Counted from the first letter of the stretch, positions 1 to 9,514 are shown. The stretch is 64,000 nt of DNA from Labilibaculum sp. (GCA_016342745.1 JAEINT010000013.1:1-64000); one strand, 5' to 3'. Notes: a model not told the origin generated them from the letters alone. Translations and numbers: made by a program.

Positions 1-93
1 TAATACGAAGTTTTAATGAATGCACCCTAAAGGTACTTAAGTTTAGGCTTTAGCTACCTTTAGGTTTCGTTCAACAATGGCTATAAAGCATAG

Positions 94-141
94 GCCTAAC
101 CAACCAAACCGTTCCTACGCTTCATAGCCGGAACGTTATGT
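94..141 (+). repeat. attC-like cassette boundary (candidate)
   Basis: The stretch opens with GCCTAAC (94-100), which fits the RYYYAAC inverse core of integron attC sites. It contains an inverted repeat, CGTTCC (110-115) with GGAACG (130-135), and ends in GTTATGT (135-141). The same end in reverse, GCACATAAC, lies at 884-892 just past the next gene, so that gene sits between GTTATGTGC and GCACATAAC. GTTATGT departs from the classical GTTRRRY and no integrase gene is in the window, so this may be only a decayed or integron-like boundary. Nothing else is recognisable in 1-170. Confidence 0.3.
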
Positions 142-170
142 GCAAGGCTACGATAACATCTAAATAATAA

Positions 171-872
171 ATGAAGAAACTAATTTTAAACGTCATATTT
201 ATCCTAAGTTTCTTGTCTACCGTAACTGGTCAGACAGACTTGAGTGGAAAATATTGGTCTAAAACATGCGGTTTTGTTCACGGTTACTTTTTAAGATTAT
301 TACCTGATTCAACGGCACATTATACTCCAATTTATGAATACGCTCACGAATATGAAAAGGGTAAATGGTGTCTATCAAATGACACCCTTATTGTTACATT
401 AACCGATTCGAAAAAGGTTGAATATTTTAAAGTCATTGATTCCTTGAATTTGGAGAAAATTAACTTAGCCAAATATGTTAAGGTTAAGAGTCTATTCAGA
501 CAGGAAGCCTATTATCCTAATGGAGACATTAAATACAAAATAAACTTCTTCAAAAATGAGATTGGAAAAAATCTATTTCATGGAAGACTTTGCTTTTACT
601 ATCCAAACAAGAGACTAAGGCAAATTATCGACTATAAGAATGGAAAGAAGCATGGGATTGAAATTAATTTTAAACAATACGGTTATTTGGAAAGTCAAGG
701 AACATGGCGGAAAGGCAAGAAACATGGAGATTGGATTACATTCGACCCAGACTTTAACCCAAAAACTTTCAGCAAGTACAAAAATGGAAGATTAATAAGC
801 GAAAATAGCTCAATCCCCTGTTATCCAGGCTGGAATATGGAAATATACGAAAAGCTATACCTAGATAATTAA
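171..872 (+). CDS. Secreted MORN/YwqK-like repeat protein
   Basis: A 233-residue protein of unknown function with an N-terminal signal peptide (about residues 1-20, ending VTGQ). The middle resembles a small lipocalin-like or DUF domain with a KGKWCLSNDTLIVTL strand pattern. The C-terminal half (about 110-215) has repeats of the form YxNGxxKxxxxxKNG and KKHGxW, typical of MORN-variant or YwqK-type repeats, with about four units. It is probably exported to the periplasm or cell surface. The gene stands alone between two cassette-like core sites and is followed by a repeat that is also found after the next gene, which suggests acquired accessory DNA. The start is the only ATG that gives a full signal peptide. 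I do not recognise a specific function. Confidence 0.75.
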   Translation: MKKLILNVIFILSFLSTVTGQTDLSGKYWSKTCGFVHGYFLRLLPDSTAHYTPIYEYAHEYEKGKWCLSNDTLIVTLTDSKKVEYFKVIDSLNLEKINLAKYVKVKSLFRQEAYYPNGDIKYKINFFKNEIGKNLFHGRLCFYYPNKRLRQIIDYKNGKKHGIEINFKQYGYLESQGTWRKGKKHGDWITFDPDFNPKTFSKYKNGRLISENSSIPCYPGWNMEIYEKLYLDN

Positions 873-887
873 TAAACCGCCCAGCAC

Positions 888-932
888 ATAACAAAAGCTA
901 AATTATCATGGGCGTTGATGAGCAGTTTGAAA
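888..932 (+). repeat. Gene-tail repeat, copy 1
   Basis: A 45-base element immediately after the 171-872 gene. By hand alignment it matches 2373-2417 at 37 of 45 positions without gaps; both contain ATAACAAAA, then CTAAA, GGC, TTGA, GAGCA and GAAA blocks. A second shared block follows at 1091-1123. The element begins inside the inverse core-like GCACATAAC (884-892). It may be the attachment end of a gene cassette or another small mobile unit. Confidence 0.55.
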
Positions 933-1090
933 GCTTAGTACAATTAAGGAACACCAGCAAGCCAATTAAAATTGGTTTGCTCAAAATATAAAAAGTAAAT
1001 TTAACCGGCTTGCTTACTTAGTGCATTACTCACTTTTTTTCGTGATCTCCCGTTGGTCGGTAGATAAGACAATAACTTTAATCCCGATAG

Positions 1091-1123
1091 CTATCAGGAG
1101 CACAAGAAACTTAGCAAGACCGT
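1091..1123 (+). repeat. Gene-tail repeat, second block, copy 1
   Basis: CTATCAGGAGCACAAGAAAC and the following bases match the block at 2419-2452 with about six differences and one extra base in the second copy. In this copy the two blocks are separated by about 160 bases that contain inverted GCAAGCC/GGCTTGC segments (around 957 and 1005). In the second copy they are adjacent. Confidence 0.45.
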
Positions 1124-1142
1124 TTAATGAAATATCAACATT

Positions 1143-2366
1143 GTGACAAAGAATAAACTAGATAAAGCATTTAAGATATTTAGAATAATAGTTATAGTTT
1201 ATCTAATCTTAGATATTGTTTTACATACATATAATTTGATATATGAAAATATCTATTTTTCAAATCCACTTTTCCCTGATAATTTGAAGTACCATTTCTA
1301 TTTCACAGCTATATTAAAATTTGTGATATTACTCTCAATACTTCTATTGGTGTTAAAAGGAAAAAGAAAATGGATTATCTACCCGATAACGATTCTTATT
1401 TTATTTTTTGTTTCTAAGTATTTCCCACAATTGCCTTTTTATACTCACGCTATTGTGAAAGATATAGTAACGGAGAAAGTCAATTATGATGATATAATAC
1501 AATTACAGGCAAAATCAATAAATACTTCGCCAAATAAAGTAAAATTAAAAAAAGAATACTTGTTTACCTATAAGCGTGGGAAGTTAATAAATAAAGGAGA
1601 GCAAGTGAATATTACGCAATACAATCTAAATGGAAATATAGTTAAAGATAAGATGATAAATTATTTTCATGATTCACTTGGTAACGTAATAAAGGAAATC
1701 AGATCAGATAATAATGGAAAGGCTGATACCACTATATACAAATACAATAAGTGTAATTTACCAACTGAGAAAAGGTATATTACATCAAAATATAGTAGCA
1801 CAACAATTTATGATTATGATTTGAATGGAAATAAAGTTCGACAAAAAATTTATAAGAGTAACTTTCTTGAGACTAAGCTTATATGGAAATATGACAGTTT
1901 AATGAGAGAAACCTCTCTAACATATCATGATTTTAAAGATGATCGAGTTAAAATTGATACGTTCATTTATGTTGGTAATACAAAATCAACATATGAAAGT
2001 GATTTTAATGGCGGTATTCAAAAAAGAGTATTCGAATATGATTCTCTGGGTAATGAGATTAAACAAAAGGTAATTGATAAAAGTGGCAAAGAAAAGTATA
2101 GCTTTATAAAGGTTTATAACTCTTACGGAAAAAGGATAGGGGAATATCATCTAGAAAATGGAAAAAAATCAATGGTAAAGAAATGGAACTATAATAAAAA
2201 TAGACTACTCATTTCTGCAATTGATTATTATGGTTATGGATCTTTAAAAAGAATAGAATACACATATGTGGAAGAACTTCTTACTTCAATTCAAATTTTT
2301 GATATTGAGAGTAAGGAACAAATATTTGAAGAGAGATATTTGTATGAATTTTGGAGGGAAAATTAA
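1143..2366 (+). CDS. Membrane-anchored protein with YD-like repeats
   Basis: A 407-residue protein that starts with GTG; the next in-frame ATG lies far downstream and would remove the membrane part. Three hydrophobic segments (about residues 12-30, 48-70 and 74-95) anchor the N-terminus. The remaining 300 residues are hydrophilic, with repeated YDxxGN, YNxNG and WKYDS motifs that resemble the YD/RHS-like or toxin-associated repeats of Bacteroidota surface proteins. The low GC and the flanking repeat copies match the neighbouring 171-872 gene, so both may have arrived by the same route. No catalytic motif is visible. A function in surface interaction is only a guess. Confidence 0.65.
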   Translation: MTKNKLDKAFKIFRIIVIVYLILDIVLHTYNLIYENIYFSNPLFPDNLKYHFYFTAILKFVILLSILLLVLKGKRKWIIYPITILILFFVSKYFPQLPFYTHAIVKDIVTEKVNYDDIIQLQAKSINTSPNKVKLKKEYLFTYKRGKLINKGEQVNITQYNLNGNIVKDKMINYFHDSLGNVIKEIRSDNNGKADTTIYKYNKCNLPTEKRYITSKYSSTTIYDYDLNGNKVRQKIYKSNFLETKLIWKYDSLMRETSLTYHDFKDDRVKIDTFIYVGNTKSTYESDFNGGIQKRVFEYDSLGNEIKQKVIDKSGKEKYSFIKVYNSYGKRIGEYHLENGKKSMVKKWNYNKNRLLISAIDYYGYGSLKRIEYTYVEELLTSIQIFDIESKEQIFEERYLYEFWREN

Positions 2367-2372
2367 CTAAAG

Positions 2373-2417
2373 ATAACAAAACCTAAAATACCATTGGCCT
2401 TGACGAGCATTTCGAAA
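2373..2417 (+). repeat. Gene-tail repeat, copy 2
   Basis: The second copy of the 45-base element described at 888-932. It begins 7 bases after the stop of the 1143-2366 gene. Its position relative to the upstream stop codon mirrors that of the first copy, which argues that the element is a tail joined to each gene. Confidence 0.55.
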
Positions 2418-2418
2418 T

Positions 2419-2452
2419 CTATCGAGAGCCCAAGAAAATTAACAAGCCCCGT
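2419..2452 (+). repeat. Gene-tail repeat, second block, copy 2
   Basis: CTATCGAGAGCCCAAGAAAA and the following bases match 1091-1123. Here the block directly follows the 45-base block. The rest of 2453-2621 shows nothing I recognise. Confidence 0.45.
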
Positions 2453-2621
2453 AGCAATCTACAAAAAAGTGCAATTGACCCATAGGAGTATCTCAGATAC
2501 ATATGAAAACAGCAATAGTTGAGTTGTTTTCCCAAAACACTCATCGATAAAAAAAGGTCAAACTTCTAAAATAATGCCGCAGTGGTCTAAATGAATTGAT
2601 GGGCACAATTATTACATGAAT

Positions 2622-2645
2622 CTTTGTTTTGAAATTTAAACAAAG
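2622..2645 (+). promoter_or_regulatory. Inverted repeat at translation start
   Basis: CTTTGTTT (2622-2629) and AAACAAAG (2638-2645) form a perfect 8-bp stem with an 8-base loop that ends 5 bases before the ATG of the truncated TolC gene. It could be an operator or could hinder ribosome access. No regulator gene lies nearby. Confidence 0.35.
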
Positions 2646-2650
2646 GTTAT

Positions 2651-3643
2651 ATGATAAAGCATTTCATTTTAGTTCAGATTATTGTACTAAGCATTATTCC
2701 TAAATTTATACAGGCACAAGAACAGCCTTTTTCATTAGATGCCTGCATAAAATACGCATGGGAAAATAGCACCGAAATAAGCAGGGCAAGTAATAGTGTT
2801 GGCATCCAAAATGCTTATTTGGCTCAATCGAAAGCGGAACGTGGACCTAATTTATTCATGAATGGGAGCCAAACATTAAATTCATCTAGAAGTTACGAGA
2901 ATAGCGATACAGGTGGAAGTTGGAAGCAAAATTCAAGCTCTAAGCTTTCAGTTTCCTTAAATTCTGAAATCACCCTGTACAATGGAGCAAAACTGAAAAA
3001 CACCATTGCTCAAAATAAAACGAATCTTGCTGCTTCAGAAACGGATATTCAAACACAAAAAGAATTAATTAGCTTAAATATACTTTCAGCATATATTAAT
3101 GCTTTGCTTACCATTGAGAATGTTAAAAACTCCGAATCTCAACTTCAATCCACTAAAAAACAATTTGAATTGGCAGAAGCACGTAAGTCGGCAGGAATTA
3201 TTTCGGCTTCCGATTTTTTAAATATAAAATCGCAATATGCTTCCGATAAAGCTTTAGTGATTAATGCCAAAAATACGCTTCGAATAAATTACGTTGCGCT
3301 CATGCAACTAATGAATATGCCCATTAACGATTCATTTAGCATACAAGAGCCTGATATTGATGCCTTACTGAAAATTGCATCTGAATCGGACGCTAATTTA
3401 ATTTACAAGACTGCTTTAGGGCTACAACCAACAATCAAATCGGCTGAATTGAACTTGGAAAGTGCAAAAATGGATGCGAAAATTGCACAAGCTGGAGCAT
3501 TGCCTCAATTATCTCTAGGTGGAAGCCTTGGATCTGGATATAGTTCCGATATGTCGGGTATTAATTTTGGCGAACAGTTTTCCAATAAGATCAACCCATC
3601 TATTGGCTTTTCGCTATCCATTCCAATTTTCCAACGAAAGTAA
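2651..3643 (+). pseudogene. C-terminally truncated TolC-family outer-membrane protein
   Basis: A 330-residue product with a signal peptide (to about residue 22, ending IQAQ) and the start of a TolC/OEP fold: SLDACIKYAWENS opens the first helical hairpin, the first repeat runs to about 215, and the second begins near 240. The protein ends at GFSLSIPIFQRK, the strand-turn motif after which family members normally continue with the last long helices, roughly 100 more residues. The downstream 300 bases do not resume this sequence in any frame I examined. I therefore read it as a gene that lost its 3' end by deletion or recombination. No pump or adaptor gene is adjacent. A truncated product might be made but should not form the usual trimeric channel. 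Confidence 0.7.
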
Positions 3644-3774
3644 TTGTCCTATTCTTATTGTTTTCTTGCACTGGACAGCCTTTCTGTTAGCTATTTTTCT
3701 TGTTCTGTAGTATAACATATGCCTTTTGTTCATAGAATGAAGTAGGATAGGAATCAAAAGAAAATAGTAAGCTT

Positions 3775-3822
3775 AAAAAAACACCTTCATCAGATTAAAT
3801 GTACTGATGAGGATGTTTTATT
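3775..3822. terminator. Bidirectional terminator-like hairpin
   Basis: TCATCAG (3787-3793) pairs with CTGATGA (3804-3810), extended by AACA/TGTT on the outside. There is an A-run on the left and a T-rich stretch on the right, so it can act on either strand. It lies in the 368-base gap after the truncated TolC gene; the rest of that gap, apart from the next terminator, shows nothing recognisable. Confidence 0.55.
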
Positions 3823-3923
3823 TACCGATCAAAACTGCTTAAAAATAGTGAGGGTAATGAACACAATTTCTTAAAACAATATTAATTATTATACAATAAT
3901 ATGACATGCAATTACGCAGAAAA

Positions 3924-3956
3924 GATTCTCTGAACTATCAAAGAGTCGGTTTTTTT
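3924..3956 (+). terminator. Rho-independent terminator
   Basis: GATTCTCTGA (3924-3933) pairs with TCAAAGAGTC (3938-3947), with G-T wobbles, followed by GG and seven T residues. It ends 55 bases before the receptor start chosen below, so it isolates or possibly attenuates that operon. Confidence 0.6.
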
Positions 3957-4011
3957 GTGTAAATTAATTCAAATTCCGACAAGATTTAGACATCTGAAAA
4001 ACAGTTGTGTC

Positions 4012-6321
4012 ATGAAAATATTAGTATTTATATTTCTAGTAGCTTTTTTGAGTATAACTCCTTTACTTGTTGCAGCGCAGGTAGTTGATGCCGTTACAGC
4101 AAAAAAGTTGACGATGTTATCGTTTGACGATTTGATGCGGGTTGAAATTACATCGGCAAGCTTAACTGGAGTAGAAAAAATTAAGACTCCGGGTTCTATA
4201 ACCACAATCACTAAAGAAGACATTCAAGCCACTCCTTACCGTAATTTATTGGATTTATTAGAAGTTTATGTGCCAAGCGGTACTTTTGTGAATCATTGGC
4301 TTGGTCCGCGAATTGGTGTTCGAGGAGTTATGAGCGACCAGAACTATTCGTATTTACTATTGGTTAATGGCGAAAATATGAATCTGCAGACTGAAAACGG
4401 AGCTATATTTGAGATACAGAATAAGGATCTGGCTGATATTGAAAAGATTGAAATTACGAGTGGACCAGGTTCAGTAATTCATGGACCGGGTGCTATTGGC
4501 GGAGTAATTTCAATTACCACAAAAAGTGCAAAAACAGCCGACAAGGCAAATATTGGATTTAATCGTGATTTTACGTACAAATACTCCACCTTAAATGGCA
4601 ATTATTCTGTAGCGAAAAAAGATTTCTCAGCTTACTTATTTGCGAGCATAACGAAATCGGAAGGAATTGAAAACCCCGAATTTTATTACATCGATCGGGC
4701 TCATGGATATGGGTACGGATATATGTCTGCTGACTGGGGAAATAAAGATTTAGGAACACCAGCTCCAAACTTTTACGCCGATTTTGATAATAGGCCTGAA
4801 ATAAAAGCACATCTGAATATAGATTTCTTAAAAGAGTTTTCTTTTGATGCGAGATACACCAGCTTTAGTTTTATAAAACAACAGCAACAAACTTATTCAC
4901 AAGAAGGGCCTGCCTTTCCCGGCATTTACGGGCAGCAATTTATGTCTGTTCTAAAGAATAATCACGAATTTTCAAAAAAGACACAATTAACAAGCAGCTT
5001 AAGTTATCAATCGCAAAGCCACGGAGATATTGCACTTTATCAAGCTACCAACAAACCCTTTAATGATATAACGCAGCGAAATACGTCTTACTCCGAAAAC
5101 AAAATAAATGCGCGTTCCATTCTATCGTATCAAGCATCCGGAAAATTAAAATTAGCATTAGGTGCCGAGTATAATTACTGGTATTACAGGCCGGAGTGGG
5201 GAAAAGCAGAGGATAATTTTGTTATGGATTTTAATCCTCCTGTTAAATTTGCTGTAATGAATACTAATTCAGGATTTTACTCTCAATACAATCAGTTTGG
5301 TATTGTAACTCATATTGATAAAACTATTGGAACAAACCAAATTTCAGGTTTTTTTGAAGTCAATTATCAGCCTACTGAAAACACGACTGTTTTAGTCTCT
5401 GGCAGATTTGATAAACATAAGCTTGCCAAATCAGCTTTTTCACCGCGCGTTGCAATTATTCAACAATTAGACAAGAACAATTTTTTAAAGCTAATTGCCC
5501 AACAATCTGTTCGCGTACCTGGTTTTCGTGAACTATATGCCATTGATTATGCGTCAGGAAATGCTTCGGCTCCTGAAAAATTGAATGGCATAGAATTTAT
5601 TTACTCACGAATTCAAAGCCAAAATTTCACCATGAATGTATCGGCATTTTATCAATCAATTGACCAAATTGCATGGCTTACAGATGATGGCGAAGGATTG
5701 GTAGGTACATTTGAAACTTTTGGCATCGAAACGGATATTTCATATAAAATTAATAATTTAAATCTTGCTTTGAGCTACTCCTATATCAGACAATTGAGTT
5801 GGGAACCTGTATTTGAGTTTAATTCTTATTTATCAAGAATAGGAGTAGATAGCTTAGATATGCCACTTGTAGATGCTGGAGCAAATAGAATCAATAATTT
5901 GCCGCAACATCAAATTAAATTTGTTAGTTCATATTCCTTCAATAAATCATTATTTATACATATCGATGGACGATTTGCTTCGCAATACGGACAAAATGAT
6001 ATGCTGAATATGTTTAAAGATATTCATGATACTTACGGATTAGATCATACAAAGAATGAAATGAATGCTATATATAGTGATGTGGTAGATAAAGGATATG
6101 GGAAGTCTTCCTTTACTTCAAATGTTTCTGTTCGTTATCTATTGCCAGTTAAAAAAGCTAATGTTGCAGTAACGGCTTATGCTATGAATCTGATAAGTTT
6201 CAATCACATAAGGTATGTTCATCAATTTTGGGAAGAGGGGAACAATAGACAATACCCCAGACAGATTGGTTTTGTGAATGAACCTCTTTCTATCGGTCTA
6301 AAATTAGAAGTTAAACTCTAA
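4012..6321 (+). CDS. TonB-dependent receptor of the YfiR-linked operon
   Basis: A 769-residue outer-membrane receptor. I chose the ATG at 4012 because it begins a clean signal peptide (MKILVFIFLVAFLSITPLLVAAQ); an in-frame start at 3955 would add 19 residues overlapping the terminator. The plug domain (about 45-175) has LMRVEITSAS, TPGSITTITKEDI, RGVMSD and IEITSGPGSVIHGPGAIGGV, all classical plug motifs. The rest is a 22-strand-type barrel ending in LKLEVKL. It lacks the N-terminal carboxypeptidase-like domain of SusC proteins and has no SusD partner. The short gap to a YfiR-like gene and the sensor kinase beyond it suggests a signalling or ligand-sensing role. The ligand cannot be read from the sequence. 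Confidence 0.9.
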   Translation: MKILVFIFLVAFLSITPLLVAAQVVDAVTAKKLTMLSFDDLMRVEITSASLTGVEKIKTPGSITTITKEDIQATPYRNLLDLLEVYVPSGTFVNHWLGPRIGVRGVMSDQNYSYLLLVNGENMNLQTENGAIFEIQNKDLADIEKIEITSGPGSVIHGPGAIGGVISITTKSAKTADKANIGFNRDFTYKYSTLNGNYSVAKKDFSAYLFASITKSEGIENPEFYYIDRAHGYGYGYMSADWGNKDLGTPAPNFYADFDNRPEIKAHLNIDFLKEFSFDARYTSFSFIKQQQQTYSQEGPAFPGIYGQQFMSVLKNNHEFSKKTQLTSSLSYQSQSHGDIALYQATNKPFNDITQRNTSYSENKINARSILSYQASGKLKLALGAEYNYWYYRPEWGKAEDNFVMDFNPPVKFAVMNTNSGFYSQYNQFGIVTHIDKTIGTNQISGFFEVNYQPTENTTVLVSGRFDKHKLAKSAFSPRVAIIQQLDKNNFLKLIAQQSVRVPGFRELYAIDYASGNASAPEKLNGIEFIYSRIQSQNFTMNVSAFYQSIDQIAWLTDDGEGLVGTFETFGIETDISYKINNLNLALSYSYIRQLSWEPVFEFNSYLSRIGVDSLDMPLVDAGANRINNLPQHQIKFVSSYSFNKSLFIHIDGRFASQYGQNDMLNMFKDIHDTYGLDHTKNEMNAIYSDVVDKGYGKSSFTSNVSVRYLLPVKKANVAVTAYAMNLISFNHIRYVHQFWEEGNNRQYPRQIGFVNEPLSIGLKLEVKL

Positions 6322-6327
6322 GCACTA

Positions 6328-6870
6328 ATGAGGCAATTTTTGATATATATATATTTCCTTCTATTATTTTGTGTAGCACACAATTCAGTGTATGCACAAA
6401 TATCTGAGACCGAAATAAAAGCGGCATATATTGAACGGTTTACCAGATTTATTGAGTGGCCAACTAGTACCGAGAATAATGCCACAAAAAAATCATTTAA
6501 AATTACGGTTTTGGGTGATAATACATTTGGTTCCTCGCTCGATAATTTATTTAAAGATCTCAAAGTAAAAGAACTGCCGGTTATATTAAAATACACTCGT
6601 AATTACACTGAGGTGCTTGGTTCAGACATTGTAATTATTTGCAATTCTGAAAGAAAAAAACTTCAAGAAATACTCCAGTTTATTGGTTCAGAGCCAATGT
6701 TGATCATTAGCGACAGTGAGGGATTTGCACAAATGGGAACCTGTATAAACATGTATATCGATGGCAATAATATTCGATACGAAATAAACCAAAAGACAAT
6801 CAAAAAATCAGGACTGAATGTTAGCAGTTTGCTTTTAGCCTCAGCAAAAATAATTAACGCGGATGATTAA
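6328..6870 (+). CDS. YfiR/HmsC-like periplasmic regulator (DUF4154)
   Basis: A 180-residue protein with a signal peptide (about 1-24, ending VYAQ) followed by the DUF4154 signature: EIKAAYIERFTRFIEWP, ITVLGDNTFG, MLIISDSEGFAQMGTCINMY, IRYEINQ and SGLNVSSLLLASAKI. In Pseudomonas, YfiR is a periplasmic protein that represses the membrane diguanylate cyclase YfiN through its CHASE8 domain. Two cysteines outside the signal peptide (in IICNS and GTCIN) could form a disulfide. The gene starts 6 bases after the receptor stop and overlaps the downstream kinase by 8 bases, so the products are probably made together. I infer that it controls the kinase's periplasmic domain. Confidence 0.88.
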   Translation: MRQFLIYIYFLLLFCVAHNSVYAQISETEIKAAYIERFTRFIEWPTSTENNATKKSFKITVLGDNTFGSSLDNLFKDLKVKELPVILKYTRNYTEVLGSDIVIICNSERKKLQEILQFIGSEPMLIISDSEGFAQMGTCINMYIDGNNIRYEINQKTIKKSGLNVSSLLLASAKIINADD

Positions 6871-9505
6871 ATTAGAATTCATACAAAACCTGTCGATAAA
6901 GAATAAAATAGTTGCGATTATTTTATCTGTTACTTGTTTGGTTATAGGTATTGGATTTACTTTAGTTTCAATCTGGAATATTAACAAACTAAAATCGGAT
7001 ACTTTATCAGGCTTAGCATTGAATGCCAAACTAGTTGGCAGCTACTGTATTGTACCCTTAACTTTTAACGATGAAAATCAAGCCAAAGAAACATTATTAA
7101 GCTTTAAAAACATCAACATTATTGAAATTGCACGTCTCTACGACAAATCAGGTAATCTTTTTGCCACTTATCCTGATTCATTAATCAGTAATACCAATGT
7201 AGCATTTAAAGAACAACAGAATAATGTATTCTTAGATGATTATTTTTACGTTAAGGAACGTATTTTTTTCAAAAACGAGTTTTATGGAACACTTCATATA
7301 AAGGCAAATTCAAGCCACCTTAGTCAAGCTACAAAAAATCTAATAATTCCATTTTCTCTGTTAATTTTTGTATTGATTATTTTCTCCTATTTATTGGCGC
7401 TACAACTACAAAAGTATATATCCGAACCCATTTTAAGTCTAAAAAATCATTTTGATAAAATTGCGGAAAATCAGGATTTCACAACCTATATAGACAAACA
7501 AAGCAAAGATGAGATAGGCCGTTTGTACGATGGCTTTAATAATCTGCTCAGTCAAATTTCAATAAAACAGGGTGAAAGGGATAAAGCACAAGTGTTGCAA
7601 AAGGAAAGTGAAGAGAATTTCCGTGGTATTTATGAACAATCACCCATTGCAATTGAAATATATGACAAGGATGGTAAATTAGTAGATGTTAATTCTCAAA
7701 CACTTAAAATGTTTGGATTGAATGATGTAAAATACATTTTAGGATATGATTTTTGGACAGATGCAAATTTAACAAAGGAGAATATAAAAAACTTAAAAGA
7801 TGGTCAGCCTATATTCGTATCTGCAAAGTTTGATTTTGATTTAGCTAATGAGCTTAAACTTTTTCCTACTTCACGAAAGGGCTTAATGCATGTTGATATT
7901 TACGCAATTCCATTGGTCAGGGAAAACCTAATAAATGGATTTCTTGTTCAAATGATTGACGTAACGGAACGTAAGAAATCTGAAGAGGCAATTAAACGGA
8001 TCTCTGAACGATTGCAATTTGCTACAGAAGGAGCTAACGTAGGAACATGGCATTGGAATACAATAAGCGGTGAGTTAATCTGGTCATCAGCCTGTAAAGC
8101 TCTTTTTGATATTCCGGAAGATGAAGTAATGAGTTACGAGCGATTTAGCAAAGCATTACACCCCGACGATCGTGATAGAACAGACCAAGCAGCTAATTTT
8201 GCTTTAGAAAATCATACTGATTTTAATACTGAATATCGAAGTGTTTGGCGAGACGGAAGTATTCACTGGCTTGAGGCAGCAGGACGTGGTTATTATGATG
8301 ATACTGGCAAAAACATCCGTATGGAAGGAATAATTATCGATATTGATGAAAAAAAGCGAGCAGAACAAGAATTAATACATTCACAAGAAAAACTTAATTT
8401 GGCATTAGAAGGTGGCGAAATTGGCGTTTGGGAATGGGATTTTGCCACAGACTTAACCATTTGGGATTCAAAAATGGAGCGAATGTTTGGATTAGACGAA
8501 GGTGAATTCAATCAAACATACGAAAGGTTTAAAGCATGTCTTCACCCGGATGATATTGCTTCTGCTGAATTTGCGATGAAAAATGCAATCGAAGGAATAG
8601 CCCCTTACGATACAGTTTATAGAGTAATCTGGAAGAATAAAGAAGTGAAATTTATTAGGGCAAAGGCGCTAGTTGTAAAAGATAAAGAAGATAAACCTAT
8701 TTCTATGGTGGGTATTTGTATTGATGTTTCAAATATTAAAAATGCCGAATTGGAGATAAAATCACTCAATGAAAATCTTGAACTTCGAATAAAAGATCGT
8801 ACAGCGCAATTGGAGGCTACCAATAAAGAACTCAATGCATTTTCTTACTCAGTATCACACGATCTTAGGGCTCCCTTGCGTGGAATCAATGGATTTACTC
8901 AAATACTTATGGAAGATTATTCCGATAAGATGGATGATGAATTTAAAAGAATCAGCACTATTATTTGGGAGAATTCAAATAAAATGGGAAAACTTATTGA
9001 TGATTTGCTAGCCTTTTCACGTTTAAACCGCTCCGATGTGCAAAAATCAATAATTGATATGAAAAAGATGGTCTATTCTATGTTTTTTGAGATTACCAAT
9101 GAGGAATCGAGAGAAAGAATAGATCTTGAAATTGGAGAACTATGCAATACATATGGCGACCCTGCCATGCTGAAACAGGTATGGACTAATCTCTTATCAA
9201 ATGCCATTAAATTTAGCTCAAAAAGGGATAAAACGATGATCTCGATTACCTGTAAAAAGGAAAAAGAAAAATATGTATATTGTATTAAAGATAATGGCGC
9301 AGGATTCGATATGAAATATACAGATAAGTTATTTGGTGTATTTCAACGACTGCATAGTCTTAAAGAATTTGAAGGTACAGGCGTAGGTTTAGCTATTGTC
9401 CAGAGAATAATTTTGCGACATGGTGGTGAAGTTTGGGCCAAGGGGGAAGAGGATAAAGGTGCTGAATTTTACTTTTCATTGCATGCTAATGACCAATTAA
9501 ACTAA
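6863..9505 (+). CDS. CHASE8-like/HAMP/PAS sensor histidine kinase
   Basis: An 880-residue membrane kinase. TM1 is at about 13-35, a periplasmic domain at about 36-150, TM2 at about 153-178, HAMP at about 180-232, three PAS domains at about 250-370, 385-500 and 510-635, HisKA at about 655-720 and HATPase_c at about 755-875. The periplasmic part (LNAKLVGSYCIVPLTFNDEN and IEIARLYDKSGNLFATYPDS) resembles the CHASE8 domain of YfiN. The phospho-acceptor is His666 in FSYSVSHDLRAPLRG; ATP-site motifs are NLLSNAIKFSS, DNGAGFD and GTGVGLAI. Its start lies inside the YfiR-like gene, indicating translational coupling. It has no receiver, so the lone receiver and the hybrid kinase next door are likely partners. 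It differs from YfiN in having a kinase output instead of GGDEF. Confidence 0.9.
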   Translation: MIKLEFIQNLSIKNKIVAIILSVTCLVIGIGFTLVSIWNINKLKSDTLSGLALNAKLVGSYCIVPLTFNDENQAKETLLSFKNINIIEIARLYDKSGNLFATYPDSLISNTNVAFKEQQNNVFLDDYFYVKERIFFKNEFYGTLHIKANSSHLSQATKNLIIPFSLLIFVLIIFSYLLALQLQKYISEPILSLKNHFDKIAENQDFTTYIDKQSKDEIGRLYDGFNNLLSQISIKQGERDKAQVLQKESEENFRGIYEQSPIAIEIYDKDGKLVDVNSQTLKMFGLNDVKYILGYDFWTDANLTKENIKNLKDGQPIFVSAKFDFDLANELKLFPTSRKGLMHVDIYAIPLVRENLINGFLVQMIDVTERKKSEEAIKRISERLQFATEGANVGTWHWNTISGELIWSSACKALFDIPEDEVMSYERFSKALHPDDRDRTDQAANFALENHTDFNTEYRSVWRDGSIHWLEAAGRGYYDDTGKNIRMEGIIIDIDEKKRAEQELIHSQEKLNLALEGGEIGVWEWDFATDLTIWDSKMERMFGLDEGEFNQTYERFKACLHPDDIASAEFAMKNAIEGIAPYDTVYRVIWKNKEVKFIRAKALVVKDKEDKPISMVGICIDVSNIKNAELEIKSLNENLELRIKDRTAQLEATNKELNAFSYSVSHDLRAPLRGINGFTQILMEDYSDKMDDEFKRISTIIWENSNKMGKLIDDLLAFSRLNRSDVQKSIIDMKKMVYSMFFEITNEESRERIDLEIGELCNTYGDPAMLKQVWTNLLSNAIKFSSKRDKTMISITCKKEKEKYVYCIKDNGAGFDMKYTDKLFGVFQRLHSLKEFEGTGVGLAIVQRIILRHGGEVWAKGEEDKGAEFYFSLHANDQLN

Positions 9506-9514
9506 TCTGACACT

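Noticed and set aside
1-2650. A complete integron with integrase
   Set aside because: No tyrosine recombinase reading frame exists in the window and only core-like ends and tail repeats are seen, so I report cassette-like features only.
3519-3710. A 63-residue frame overlapping the end of the truncated TolC gene, as its missing part
   Set aside because: It is in another frame and does not resemble the C-terminal helices of TolC, so the gene was not simply frameshifted.
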